From NCBI RefSeq assembly GCF_008868175.1, contig NZ_WBKT01000008.1:20916-84915 (forward strand): 64,000 bases of DNA, in the 5' to 3' direction. A model generated the notes under the pieces. It did not search any database. It was not told where the DNA came from and saw only the letters and a list, made by a program, of their open reading frames with translations. Below are positions 8,301 through 15,927 of the stretch, piece after piece. Both the position numbers and the translations under genes were made by a program. The stretch comes from Micromonospora sp. AMSO31t. Its GTDB lineage: Bacteria; Actinomycetota; Actinomycetes; Mycobacteriales; Micromonosporaceae. Position 1 is the stretch's first letter, and each line of letters begins with the position of its first letter.

Positions 8301-9680
8301 ATGTCCGCACCGCGCCCCCGCCGCCGTTCCCCCGTGGCCGCCGGCCTGCTCGCGCTCGCCACCGCCACGGCGACGCTCGCGCTGACCCCGACCGCCGCCG
8401 ACGCCGTCGTCCTGCCGAACAACTTCAAGAGCGTCGGCTACATGCCGTCCTGGAGCGGCAGCGTCAACAGCATCCAGTACGGCAAGCTCACCCACATCAA
8501 CTACGCGTTCGTGCTACCCAACAACGACGGCAGCCTGCGCCCCGTGGAGAACCCCAGCAAGCTCTCCTCGCTGGTGTCGCTCGGGCACGCCAACAACGTC
8601 AAGGTGTCAATCGCGATCGGCGGCTGGAACGACGGCAACGACTCGGCGTTCGAGGCGCTCGCCGCGAACTCCGGCGCCCGCGGCGCGTTCGTCACCAACG
8701 TGGTCAACTTCGTCAACCAGTACAACCTCGACGGCGTCGACATCGACTGGGAGTATCCCGACCCGGGCGCCTCGGCCACCAACTACACCGCGCTCATGCA
8801 GCAGCTCGGCAGCGCCCTGCACAGCCGCGGCAAGCTGCTCACCGCCGCCGTGGTCTCCGAGGGCTACTACGTCGACGGCGTGCAACCGGCGGTCTTCGGC
8901 TCGGTCGACTGGCTGAACATCATGGCGTACGACGGCGGCAGCCCGCACGCCAACTACGACTGGTCGATCAACAGCGTCAACCTGTGGAAGTCGCGCGGCC
9001 TGCCGGCCGCCAAGGCGGTGCTCGGCGTGCCCTTCTACAGCCGGCCCGGCTACTACACCTATTCCGCGCTGGTCGGCATGGACCCGGCCAACGCCAACCG
9101 TGACTGCACCACGGTGAGCGGCGCCCAGCAGTGCTACAACGGCGTGCCGACCGTGAAGCGCAAGACCCAGTGGGCGCTGGCCAACGCCGGCGGGATGATG
9201 AACTGGGAGCTGTCCCAGGACACCACCGGCGCGACCTCGCTGGTCAGCGCCATCTACGACACCGTCATGGGCGGCGGCACCCCGCCGCCGAGCGGGCGGA
9301 CCGGTCCGATCACCGGTATCGGCGGCAAGTGCGTCGACGTCGCCGCGGCCGGCACCGCCAACGGCACCGCGGTCCAGCTCTACACCTGCAACGGCACGGC
9401 CGCGCAGAGCTGGACGGTGGCCGGCGACGGCACCCTGCGGGCGCTGGGCAAGTGCGCCGACGTGACCAGCGGCTCCACGGCCAACGGGGCCAAGGTGCAG
9501 CTCTGGGACTGCAACGGCAGCGGCGCCCAGGTCTGGCAGGCGCAGTCCAACGGCACCCTGCGCAACCCGCAGTCGAACCGGTGCCTGGACGCCACCGACA
9601 ACAGCTCCGCCAACGGCACCCGGCTGCAGATCTGGGACTGCTTCGGCGGCGCCAACCAGGTCTGGCGGCTGCCGGTCTGA
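8301..9680 (+). CDS. secreted GH18 chitinase with C-terminal ricin-type lectin domain
   Basis: 459-aa exported endochitinase-type enzyme. A Sec signal peptide (twin-Arg-rich N-terminus, cut near ADA at residue 35) precedes a GH18 barrel starting VGYMPSWSG. The catalytic DGVDIDWEYP motif is at 144-153 with Glu151 as proton donor. From about residue 335 a ricin B-type beta-trefoil follows, with three related repeats carrying QSW, QVW and QVW, expected to bind sugar polymers. GH18 enzymes act by substrate-assisted cleavage of chitin. ATG 8301 was chosen over the upstream in-frame start because GGGAAGG lies 6 nt before it and the signal peptide begins there. Transcription is likely from the promoter at 8161-8189, and termination at the strong hairpin 9695-9724. 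Confidence 0.93.
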   Translation: MSAPRPRRRSPVAAGLLALATATATLALTPTAADAVVLPNNFKSVGYMPSWSGSVNSIQYGKLTHINYAFVLPNNDGSLRPVENPSKLSSLVSLGHANNVKVSIAIGGWNDGNDSAFEALAANSGARGAFVTNVVNFVNQYNLDGVDIDWEYPDPGASATNYTALMQQLGSALHSRGKLLTAAVVSEGYYVDGVQPAVFGSVDWLNIMAYDGGSPHANYDWSINSVNLWKSRGLPAAKAVLGVPFYSRPGYYTYSALVGMDPANANRDCTTVSGAQQCYNGVPTVKRKTQWALANAGGMMNWELSQDTTGATSLVSAIYDTVMGGGTPPPSGRTGPITGIGGKCVDVAAAGTANGTAVQLYTCNGTAAQSWTVAGDGTLRALGKCADVTSGSTANGAKVQLWDCNGSGAQVWQAQSNGTLRNPQSNRCLDATDNSSANGTRLQIWDCFGGANQVWRLPV

Positions 9681-9694
9681 GCACCGGCCGAGAT

Positions 9695-9724
9695 CCCCGC
9701 CGCGCCGGCCCGGGCGCGGCGGGG
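9695..9724. terminator. bidirectional hairpin between convergent genes
   Basis: A perfect 12-bp GC stem (9695-9706 with 9713-9724) with a 6-nt loop sits in the 52 bp between the ends of the convergent chitinase and DUF2804 genes. There is no T-tract, as is usual for actinomycete terminators. Confidence 0.7.
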
Positions 9725-9732
9725 CTCCGCCG

Positions 9733-10710
9733 TCACCAACGGTTGCGGGCCTCCTCCGCCCAGCCGACCAGGCCGTCGAGGTCCACCCGCTCGCCGTCGT
9801 CCGTGGCGGCCCAGCCGGAGAAGTGCCCGAAGCACTGGTGGGTCTCCCCCGCCAGCACGACGAGGTTGGTGCGCGCCACCCGCTCGTGGAACGGGTGGAA
9901 CGCCAGGTCCACCCGGTCGCCGGTGACGCGCCACGGCCGCAGCCAGTCGGCGCGGTCGTAGCTCCAGGTGAGGTCCGCGCCGATCTTGTGCAGCCGCCCG
10001 TCGAGGAACACCGCGTTCTCCGTCGCGCCGGTGCCGTCGGTCCACCTGCCACCGAGCTGGATGGCCCGGCCCGGTGCGCTGCCGGCGGCCCAGTTCCAGC
10101 TCACCGCGTACCGCCACTTGCCGCGGCCGTGGTCGAGCACCGCGAACGACTCGGTGCCGACCGGGTACGCCGTGCCGTCCACGCGGAGCGTGCCCCGCAC
10201 CGGCCGGCCGACGTCCTTGTGCGTGTACTGGAACCGCCGGGTGCTCCACGGCACCACCACGCCCAGCGACTCGTGCCCCGGCGGCAGGGGCGCCACGAGG
10301 TCCACCTCGACGCCGGGCGCGGTGGCCCGGATGGTGCTGCCGTCGGGTCGCTGGTCGACCTCGACCACCAGGCCGCCACCGCGGGCCCGCACCGCGCCCG
10401 CGCCGCTGACCGGCGGGAGCACCGCGCCGCGGGCGAGCGGGACGACGGCCTCGGTGGTCCGCTCGATCCCGGTGCGGCGGTCGAGCAGGTAGAGGCTGTG
10501 CACGCCGGCGTAGTCCAGCGACGACGCGACCAGGCCGACGATGTGCGTCGGTGTGACGACGCCCCAGTGCTCCCAGCGCTTGGCCCGGCCCCAGCCGCGC
10601 AGGTTCGCCCGGTGCAGCGGGCGGCGACTCCAGCCCACCGCCGCCGGGTTCAGCCGCCCGTCCGGCCGGCACAGGTCGACCGGCTCGATGATCTCCCGCT
10701 CGTGCGTCAT
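9733..10710 (-). CDS. DUF2804 family protein
   Basis: 325-aa protein matching the DUF2804 family in length and in its many conserved aromatic patches: WGRAKRWEHW near residue 40, RRFQYTHKD near 160, LDHGRGKWRY and SWNWA near 195-210, and a late Trp-rich SYDRADWLRPWR segment. Fold relatives are lipocalin-like or attach-type beta-rich proteins related to fatty-acid or carotenoid hydratase families, but no activity is established to my knowledge. No signal peptide is present. The divergent neighbour is snapalysin, whose usual partner is a LysR regulator; here this gene occupies that position, with 132 bp of AT-rich, repeat-containing DNA between the two starts. Confidence 0.8.
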   Translation of the reverse strand: MTHEREIIEPVDLCRPDGRLNPAAVGWSRRPLHRANLRGWGRAKRWEHWGVVTPTHIVGLVASSLDYAGVHSLYLLDRRTGIERTTEAVVPLARGAVLPPVSGAGAVRARGGGLVVEVDQRPDGSTIRATAPGVEVDLVAPLPPGHESLGVVVPWSTRRFQYTHKDVGRPVRGTLRVDGTAYPVGTESFAVLDHGRGKWRYAVSWNWAAGSAPGRAIQLGGRWTDGTGATENAVFLDGRLHKIGADLTWSYDRADWLRPWRVTGDRVDLAFHPFHERVARTNLVVLAGETHQCFGHFSGWAATDDGERVDLDGLVGWAEEARNRW

Positions 10711-10760
10711 CGACGCAGGCTACCGGCTCCGGCGCACGGTCGAGCCGACAAAGCGATTTC

Positions 10761-10793
10761 CATCGATGCTTTATATCGATGCAAGACGATATA
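10761..10793 (+). promoter_or_regulatory. overlapping inverted repeats in the snapalysin promoter region
   Basis: Two interlocked 7-bp inverted repeats are visible: CATCGAT (10761-10767) with ATCGATG (10775-10781), and TATATCG (10772-10778) with CGATATA (10787-10793). ATCGATGC also occurs twice as a direct repeat 13 bp apart. The AT-rich core lies about 50-80 bp upstream of the protease start and probably contains both the promoter and an operator. Confidence 0.55.
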
Positions 10794-10842
10794 TAGGCTG
10801 TGCCGGTCCCCGCTCGACCCCGTCCCACAAGGAGAGTGAGCG

Positions 10843-11412
10843 ATGCGTCTACCCAAGGTCACCCGGTTCCTCGCCACCGTCGCCACCGCGGCGCTGGCGG
10901 CGCTGGGCACCGTCACCGTCGACGCGGCGCCGGCCTCCGCCGCCGTCCGCAACGTCTGCTACAACACCAGCCAGGCCGGGCCGTTCGCCAGCTACGCCGT
11001 CCAGGCCGCCTCGATCTGGAACAACCGCACGAACAACATCAACATGGCGCAGTGCGGCTCGAACCTGATGATCTACTACACCTACGGCGGCGGCTCGTAC
11101 GCCCAGCGCACGAGCCTCGGCAACGGCCGCGTCGTCATCGACTACTACCAGGCGCAGCAGTACTCGCCGCTGCGGATCATGACCCACGAGATCGGGCACA
11201 TCCTCGGCCTGCCCGACAACTACAACGGCAACTGCGCCATCCTCATGTCCGGCGGCAGCGCCGGCGCCAGCTGCACCAACCCGTACCCGAGCACCGCCGA
11301 GGCCGCCCGGGTCGACCAGCTGTTCGGCTTCGCCGCCGCCCGCAGCGCGACGACGCCGCAGGTCTTCACCGGCAGCTGGCCGGCACCCGCCACGGCGGGC
11401 GCCCAGCGCTGA
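10843..11412 (+). CDS. snpA: snapalysin-family secreted zinc metalloprotease
   Basis: 189-aa exported small neutral protease (peptidase family M7). A signal peptide of about 33 residues (MRLPKVTRFL, Ala-rich core, cut near ASA) is followed directly by a mature domain of about 155 residues with little propeptide. The metal site HEIGHILGLPD (115-125) supplies His115, His119 and Asp125 as ligands and Glu116 as catalyst, the HExxHxxGxxD pattern that defines snapalysins. Cys39 and three later cysteines could form disulfides. A GGAGAG Shine-Dalgarno lies before ATG 10843. In Streptomyces a LysR-type activator is encoded divergently; none is present here. Confidence 0.9.
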   Translation: MRLPKVTRFLATVATAALAALGTVTVDAAPASAAVRNVCYNTSQAGPFASYAVQAASIWNNRTNNINMAQCGSNLMIYYTYGGGSYAQRTSLGNGRVVIDYYQAQQYSPLRIMTHEIGHILGLPDNYNGNCAILMSGGSAGASCTNPYPSTAEAARVDQLFGFAAARSATTPQVFTGSWPAPATAGAQR

Positions 11413-11475
11413 CCGACCGCACCGAGGACGCCCGGCCGGAGCGGCGCAGAGCCGACCCGGCCGGGCGGTCCCGGC

Positions 11476-11610
11476 TCAGGACAGGAACCGGTCCAACGTC
11501 AGCTCGTAGCGCGAGGAGACGTAGGAGACCGTGACGACGGGTATCCGGCAATGGATCACGGCCAGGGTAGTGAGCGACGCAAACCCCCATCGCCCGTCGA
11601 CGAGCGGCAC
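11476..11610 (-). CDS. possible 44-aa small ORF downstream of the cyclophilin gene
   Basis: The 246-bp gap between snapalysin and the cyclophilin gene has no recognisable gene. On the minus strand one frame stays open from the cyclophilin stop codon to 11476, in the same frame as the cyclophilin. A GTG at 11610 would give 44 residues ending SSRYELTLDRFLS, and the distal half has the G/C-ending codons typical of real genes here. I do not recognise the product. It could be a small downstream cistron, a decayed gene end, or chance in GC-rich DNA. Confidence 0.2.
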   Translation of the reverse strand: MPLVDGRWGFASLTTLAVIHCRIPVVTVSYVSSRYELTLDRFLS

Positions 11611-11658
11611 CCGGAACCCGGTGGGGCGGTGTGGGCACCCGCCCCACCGGGCGCGGGT

Positions 11659-12414
11659 TCAGCGGCCCCGGGTGGCCTTGCAGATCTCCACGGGCCGGGC
11701 CGGCGCGCCGTCGACCGGCGCCGGGTCCTCGGGCGTGGCGGCGATCCCGCCGGCCGCGATCCGGTCCAGGGTGGCCAGACCGGCCGCGTCGATCGTGCCG
11801 AAGACGGTGTAGTTGGGGCGCAGCGCCGAGTCGGACTGCACCAGGAAGAACTGGCTGCCGTTGGTGTCCGGGCCGGCGTTGGCCATGGCCAGGGTGCCCC
11901 GGGCGTAGAGGCGGCGGACCCCGGTCGGGTCGGTCGGCGCGGGCGGCAGGTCGGTGGGCAGCTCGTCGGCGTACCGGTAGCCCGGCCCGCCCTCGCCGGT
12001 GCCCGACGGGTCACCGCACTGGAGCACCTTCAGCGTCGGGTACGCGGTGAGCCGGTGGCAGACCGTCCGGTCGTAGAACCGGTGCCGGGCCAGGTGCAGG
12101 AAGCTCTGCACGGTGCACGGGGCCTGCTCGCGGTCGAGGGTCAACCCGATCGGCCCCTGGTTGGTCCGCAACGTGACCCGGACGGTGCCCCGGTCGGGCG
12201 TGCGGCGGGGGTCCGGCGGCAGCGGCACCGGCCGGGCGGCCGGCTCGTCCGGCGTCGGCGTGTACGCGCACGGGCCCTTCGTGGGCGCCGGCGGGACGGG
12301 CGCCGCGGAGGCGGCGACACCTCCGGTGGCGACCAGCGCGGCGGCGACCACCGCCACCCCGGCGAGACGGGCCAGCAGCGGCGGTGCGGCGTGCGGTCGG
12401 GTTTCGCTCGACAC
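11659..12414 (-). CDS. secreted cyclophilin-type peptidyl-prolyl isomerase
   Basis: 251-aa exported cyclophilin expected to speed prolyl bond isomerisation of proteins outside the membrane. The N-terminus has a hydrophobic segment ending GGVAASA (cut near residue 38), then a Pro-rich linker of about 40 residues. The cyclophilin domain is recognisable by NQGPIGLTLDREQAP, FLHLARHRFYD, QCGDPSGTGEGGPGYRY, GTLAMANAGPDTNGSQFFLV and NYTVFGTI. The active-site Arg of the FHR motif corresponds to CHR here (TVCHRL). The frame extends 38 codons further upstream, but GTG 12414 has GGGAGGA about 6 nt before it and begins directly before the export signal. It is divergent from the STAS gene. Confidence 0.87.
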   Translation of the reverse strand: MSSETRPHAAPPLLARLAGVAVVAAALVATGGVAASAAPVPPAPTKGPCAYTPTPDEPAARPVPLPPDPRRTPDRGTVRVTLRTNQGPIGLTLDREQAPCTVQSFLHLARHRFYDRTVCHRLTAYPTLKVLQCGDPSGTGEGGPGYRYADELPTDLPPAPTDPTGVRRLYARGTLAMANAGPDTNGSQFFLVQSDSALRPNYTVFGTIDAAGLATLDRIAAGGIAATPEDPAPVDGAPARPVEICKATRGR

Positions 12415-12608
12415 GTGGGTCCTCCCTGGACTCGTGGTACCAGAAAGACCGGAGTCTATGGAGGTGCCGAACGGATGTCGATGACGGTCGACGCCGCGCG
12501 CCGCGGCCGACGCGGCTCCGCGCACCACGGGCCGGCGACCGGCGCCCCGAAAGGTGACATGATGGCGCCGACCAGGCCGGTGCTCCAGGCGAGAAAGCGT
12601 GGCTGTCC

Positions 12609-12932
12609 ATGGCGTCCTTCCAGGCGAGGACCTCCCGCGAACCGGGACGGACGGTGGTCCGGCTGGCCGGCGAGTGCGACCTGGCCGCCCGGGAACGGCT
12701 GACCGGCACGCTGCTGGCCGCCGTGGACGGCGCTCCGGTCGTGGTGGTCGACCTGGCCGCGGTCGACTTCCTCGACTCCACCGGCATCCACGCGCTGGTG
12801 GCGGCGCACCACCGGGCGCGGGCGGCGGACGGCCGGCTCTACCTGGTCAACGCCGCCGGGGCGGTGGCCGCCCTGCTGGCGCTGACCGGCGTCGGCGACC
12901 TGCTCCGGCACCCCGGGGAGACGGCCGGCTGA
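12609..12932 (+). CDS. STAS-domain anti-sigma factor antagonist
   Basis: 107-aa SpoIIAA/RsbV-type protein: one STAS domain, with the phospho-acceptor in DSTG (Ser57) preceded by VVVVDLAAVDFL. In this family the unphosphorylated form binds an anti-sigma kinase and frees a stress sigma factor; phosphorylation blocks it. No partner anti-sigma kinase or sigma factor is adjacent. The PP2C phosphatase gene converges on it with only 22 bp between the stop codons, and phosphatases of that kind (SpoIIE/RsbU/RsbP class) dephosphorylate such antagonists, so the two may form one switch even though they are not co-transcribed. The Shine-Dalgarno is weak. Confidence 0.88.
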   Translation: MASFQARTSREPGRTVVRLAGECDLAARERLTGTLLAAVDGAPVVVVDLAAVDFLDSTGIHALVAAHHRARAADGRLYLVNAAGAVAALLALTGVGDLLRHPGETAG

Positions 12933-12933
12933 T

Positions 12934-12954
12934 CCGTCCGGCCGCCGCGGACGG
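12934..12954. terminator. small hairpin between convergent STAS and phosphatase genes
   Basis: CCGTCCG (12934-12940) pairs with CGGACGG (12948-12954) around a 7-nt loop, filling the whole gap between the two converging genes. It is a plausible shared terminator. Confidence 0.45.
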
Positions 12955-14514
12955 TCAGGGCAGCACGCGGACGGCCAGGGTGCAGGTGTCGTCGTCCGGG
13001 CTGGGCCGGTGCAGGGCGTCGCGCAGCCGGGCCAGGGATCCTGCCCCCGGCCGGCCGGAGAGCGCCGCCAGGGCCGAACGGACCTCCGCCAACCGGTCCC
13101 CGGGGCTCCCGGCGCGGCGTTCCGTCAGCCCGTCGGTGTAGAGCAGCAGCACGTCGTCGCCGCGCAGCTCGGTGGTGACCACCGGGTAGCGGGCGGCGGG
13201 GTCGGCGCCCAGCAGCATCCCGGCGGGCCGGCCGAGGTCGCCGGTCGCCCCCGCCCGGGACAGCATCGGCAGCGGGTGCCCGGCCCGCGCCCAGGCCAGG
13301 CGCCGGGTCGCCGGGTCGAAGACGGCGAGCACCGCGGTGCCGGTGATCGCCAGTTGGCCGCAGAGCCGGTTCAGGTGCCCGAGCAGCGCCGCCGGCTCGC
13401 GGATGCCGATCGACAGCCAGGCGACCAGCGCGAAACGCAGGTGCGCCATGCCGCTGGCCGCCTCCAGCCCGTGCCCGGCCACGTCGCCGACCGCCAGCAC
13501 GACCGACCCGTCCGGCAGCGTCTCGGCGTGGTACCAGTCCCCACCGACCCGCAGGGCGCTCTCCGCCGGAAGGTAGCCGACCAGCACCTCCAGGCCGGCC
13601 AGGGCGACCGGCTCGCGGGGCACCGGTTGGATGAGGTTCTGGAGCTGCCCGGCGAGGCGGTGCTCGGCCAGCGCGGTGGTCTCCCGGGTCCGCAACTGGT
13701 CGTGGAGCTGTTCGATGGCGCTCCGGGAGTTCTCCCGCACGGTCACGTCCTGGACCACCGCGTAGACCTTCACCGGCGCGCCGCCCTCGTCGCGGGCCAC
13801 GTCGGACAGGATCCGCAGGTGCTTGACGGTCCCGCCCGCGCGGAACCGCACCGTGACGTCGGAGGCCGCGCCGCTGTCCAGCGTCTGCCAGGCGGCCTCC
13901 CGCAGGCCCTGGTCGGCGGGAAGGAGCGCGGCGCCCTGGTCGGCCCGGGACATCGGCCCGAGCGCCGGGTCCCGCTCGAAGATGCGGTACATCCCCGGTG
14001 ACCACTCGCTGCGACCGGTGACCAGGTCGTACTCCGCCCAGCCCAGGCTGCCCAGCAGTTCCGTGCGGGCCAGCCGGAGGCGGTGCTCGTCGAGCCGCTG
14101 CCACCAGACCAGCAGGCCGCCCAGCACCCGGTGCACGCTCACGTCGAAGGCCGAGTCGGCGACGACGCCCGCGCCGTGGCCGGCGTACCGGAAGTCGGGC
14201 AGGTGGGCGGGCTCCCCGGTGGCGAGCACCTGGTGGTACGCCTGCCACAGCGGGCCGGCGACCATGCCGGGATACAGCGTGCTGAGCGGTTGGCCGACCC
14301 GCCCGGCGCCCCGGCCGTGGACGTCGCGCCCCTGCGCGCTGACGGCGGCCACCAGGAAGTCGGCCACCGCGCCGTCCGGCGCCCGCACCGGCAGCAGCCA
14401 GGTGCACCCCGCCGGGATCGTCGCCAGCACCTGCCGGAGCGCCGCCACCACGGGATCGGCGGTCGACGGGGCCGCCGGCTCGGCGGGCGCGTGCGGCACG
14501 GCCTCGTCTGCCAT
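12955..14514 (-). CDS. PAS-domain PP2C-type (SpoIIE/RsbU-like) serine phosphatase
   Basis: 519-aa cytosolic signalling phosphatase. The N-terminal half holds two PAS/GAF-like sensor regions; the second (about 145-265) contains GWAEYDLVTGRSEWSPGMYRIF and ends VQDVTVRENSR, a typical PAS/PAC boundary. A coiled segment (about 265-300) links it to a PPM/SpoIIE phosphatase domain with the metal-binding motifs RVGGDWY, VGDVAGHG and LYTDGLTE, all with the Asp ligands intact. Such proteins dephosphorylate STAS antagonists to turn on a sigma factor in response to a signal sensed by PAS. The nearest STAS gene converges on it. The upstream neighbour on the same strand is ltrA, 77 bp away. Confidence 0.88.
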   Translation of the reverse strand: MADEAVPHAPAEPAAPSTADPVVAALRQVLATIPAGCTWLLPVRAPDGAVADFLVAAVSAQGRDVHGRGAGRVGQPLSTLYPGMVAGPLWQAYHQVLATGEPAHLPDFRYAGHGAGVVADSAFDVSVHRVLGGLLVWWQRLDEHRLRLARTELLGSLGWAEYDLVTGRSEWSPGMYRIFERDPALGPMSRADQGAALLPADQGLREAAWQTLDSGAASDVTVRFRAGGTVKHLRILSDVARDEGGAPVKVYAVVQDVTVRENSRSAIEQLHDQLRTRETTALAEHRLAGQLQNLIQPVPREPVALAGLEVLVGYLPAESALRVGGDWYHAETLPDGSVVLAVGDVAGHGLEAASGMAHLRFALVAWLSIGIREPAALLGHLNRLCGQLAITGTAVLAVFDPATRRLAWARAGHPLPMLSRAGATGDLGRPAGMLLGADPAARYPVVTTELRGDDVLLLYTDGLTERRAGSPGDRLAEVRSALAALSGRPGAGSLARLRDALHRPSPDDDTCTLAVRVLP

Positions 14515-14591
14515 GCCGGCAGCCTAGCCAGCTCCGGAGCCCCACGGTGGATCCGGAATCCGCCCGTTTCCGGGAGTGGGCCGCCGGTGCG

Positions 14592-15812
14592 TCACTGGGC
14601 CGGGGACGGCTGCTCCGGTGGGCGGCCGGCCGCGTTCCGGGCGTCGGCGACGGCGACGCCCAGCAGGACCAGCAGCGCCACGACCGCGGCGGCCAGCGGC
14701 GCGGCGAGGTACAGGGGCGCGGCGGCGACCGCCAAGGCGGCGATGGCCACGACCCGCCGGATCGAGAGCCGGTCGAACACCACCCGTTCCAAGCGGATGC
14801 GCCCGTACAGGAAGAACGCCGGCCCGCCGAGGATCACGGCCAGCCAGGCCGGTTCGGGCCGCCCGACGGGATGCTCCATGACGACCTCGAACCCGACGGC
14901 CGTGGCCACGATCCCGATCACCATGACGATGTGCGCGACACCGGTGGCGCGGCCGGCGGCCAGCCGGTCTCCCGCGGCGGCCACCGCCTCGGCGAGGACC
15001 TGGCCGGAGCGGTAGAAGTAGATGCGCCACATGAGCACCGTCGAGACGTACGCGATCACCAGCGTGGCCGCGGTGTCCGGGCCGATCGGATGGTTGGTAA
15101 AGGTGATGCCGACGGCCAGGACGGCCTCGCCGAGGGCGATCAACAGCAGCTGCTGGTAGCGCTCCGGCAGGTGGTGGCGGCTGTCCATGGCCCAGGCGCT
15201 CACCGGCGGGCGGGCCATGCCCGGCACCGGCCACCGGAGCTGAGCGGCGACGATGTCCACGGTCACCGCGATCCCCCACAGCGCGGCCCGGGCGTTGCCG
15301 CTGGCGGCCGCGCCGGCGACCCAGAGCACCGCCCCGCCGCCGCACCAGAGCAGCGAGCGCAGGTAGAGCCGGCCGAGCGGGTGAACCCGCAGGCTCGGCA
15401 GGAGGACGAGCGGCCGGCCGCAGAGCAGGAGCACGTACGGCAGCACGAACGCCCAGCCCCGGCCGATGAAGGCGGCCGGCAGGGACGCCGCCATCACCAG
15501 CAGGCCGAAGGCGCTGACCAGCACGAGCCACTGGATCCTGCGGCGGCGGGGGTCGAACCAGCTGGTGATGTGCGCGGTGGTGATCCACAACCAGATCAGC
15601 GGCATCGCCAGCACCAGCAGGTAGGTCAGCGACCGCCAGCGGACGACCGGGTCGTCGGCGATGATGTCGCGGACCACACGAGTCACGACACCGGACAGGG
15701 CGAACACGAGCACCAGGTCGACGAAGAGTTCCAGGAAGTTGGCCTGCCGCACGTCCTCACGCCGTTCCAGCAGGTCCCGGCCGCCCCCCGCCCGAAGTCC
15801 CATGCGGCTCAT
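14592..15812 (-). CDS. ltrA: low-temperature-requirement A (LtrA) family membrane protein
   Basis: 406-aa integral membrane protein with about ten hydrophobic segments. The family signature is near the N-terminus: ANFLELFVDLVLVFAL followed by a charged-poor bundle, and HHLPERYQQLLLIALGEAV in the middle with its conserved ERYQ and GE. LtrA proteins were named from a Listeria low-temperature growth mutant, but their biochemical role is unknown; transport is likely from topology alone. Two start codons (ATG 15812 and ATG 15803) are in frame and I cannot decide between them. It is followed on the same strand by the PAS/PP2C gene. Confidence 0.87.
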   Translation of the reverse strand: MSRMGLRAGGGRDLLERREDVRQANFLELFVDLVLVFALSGVVTRVVRDIIADDPVVRWRSLTYLLVLAMPLIWLWITTAHITSWFDPRRRRIQWLVLVSAFGLLVMAASLPAAFIGRGWAFVLPYVLLLCGRPLVLLPSLRVHPLGRLYLRSLLWCGGGAVLWVAGAAASGNARAALWGIAVTVDIVAAQLRWPVPGMARPPVSAWAMDSRHHLPERYQQLLLIALGEAVLAVGITFTNHPIGPDTAATLVIAYVSTVLMWRIYFYRSGQVLAEAVAAAGDRLAAGRATGVAHIVMVIGIVATAVGFEVVMEHPVGRPEPAWLAVILGGPAFFLYGRIRLERVVFDRLSIRRVVAIAALAVAAAPLYLAAPLAAAVVALLVLLGVAVADARNAAGRPPEQPSPAQ

Positions 15813-15927
15813 CGTCGCCCGGACCGGGCCGTTCCACCGGCGGGATCGGCGCCCGCCACCCGCAGGGAGGCCGGGCGCGTCCCCGGCGGCGGGGCATGGC
15901 GCGCGCGGCAGCGGGTACGGCGCCGGG

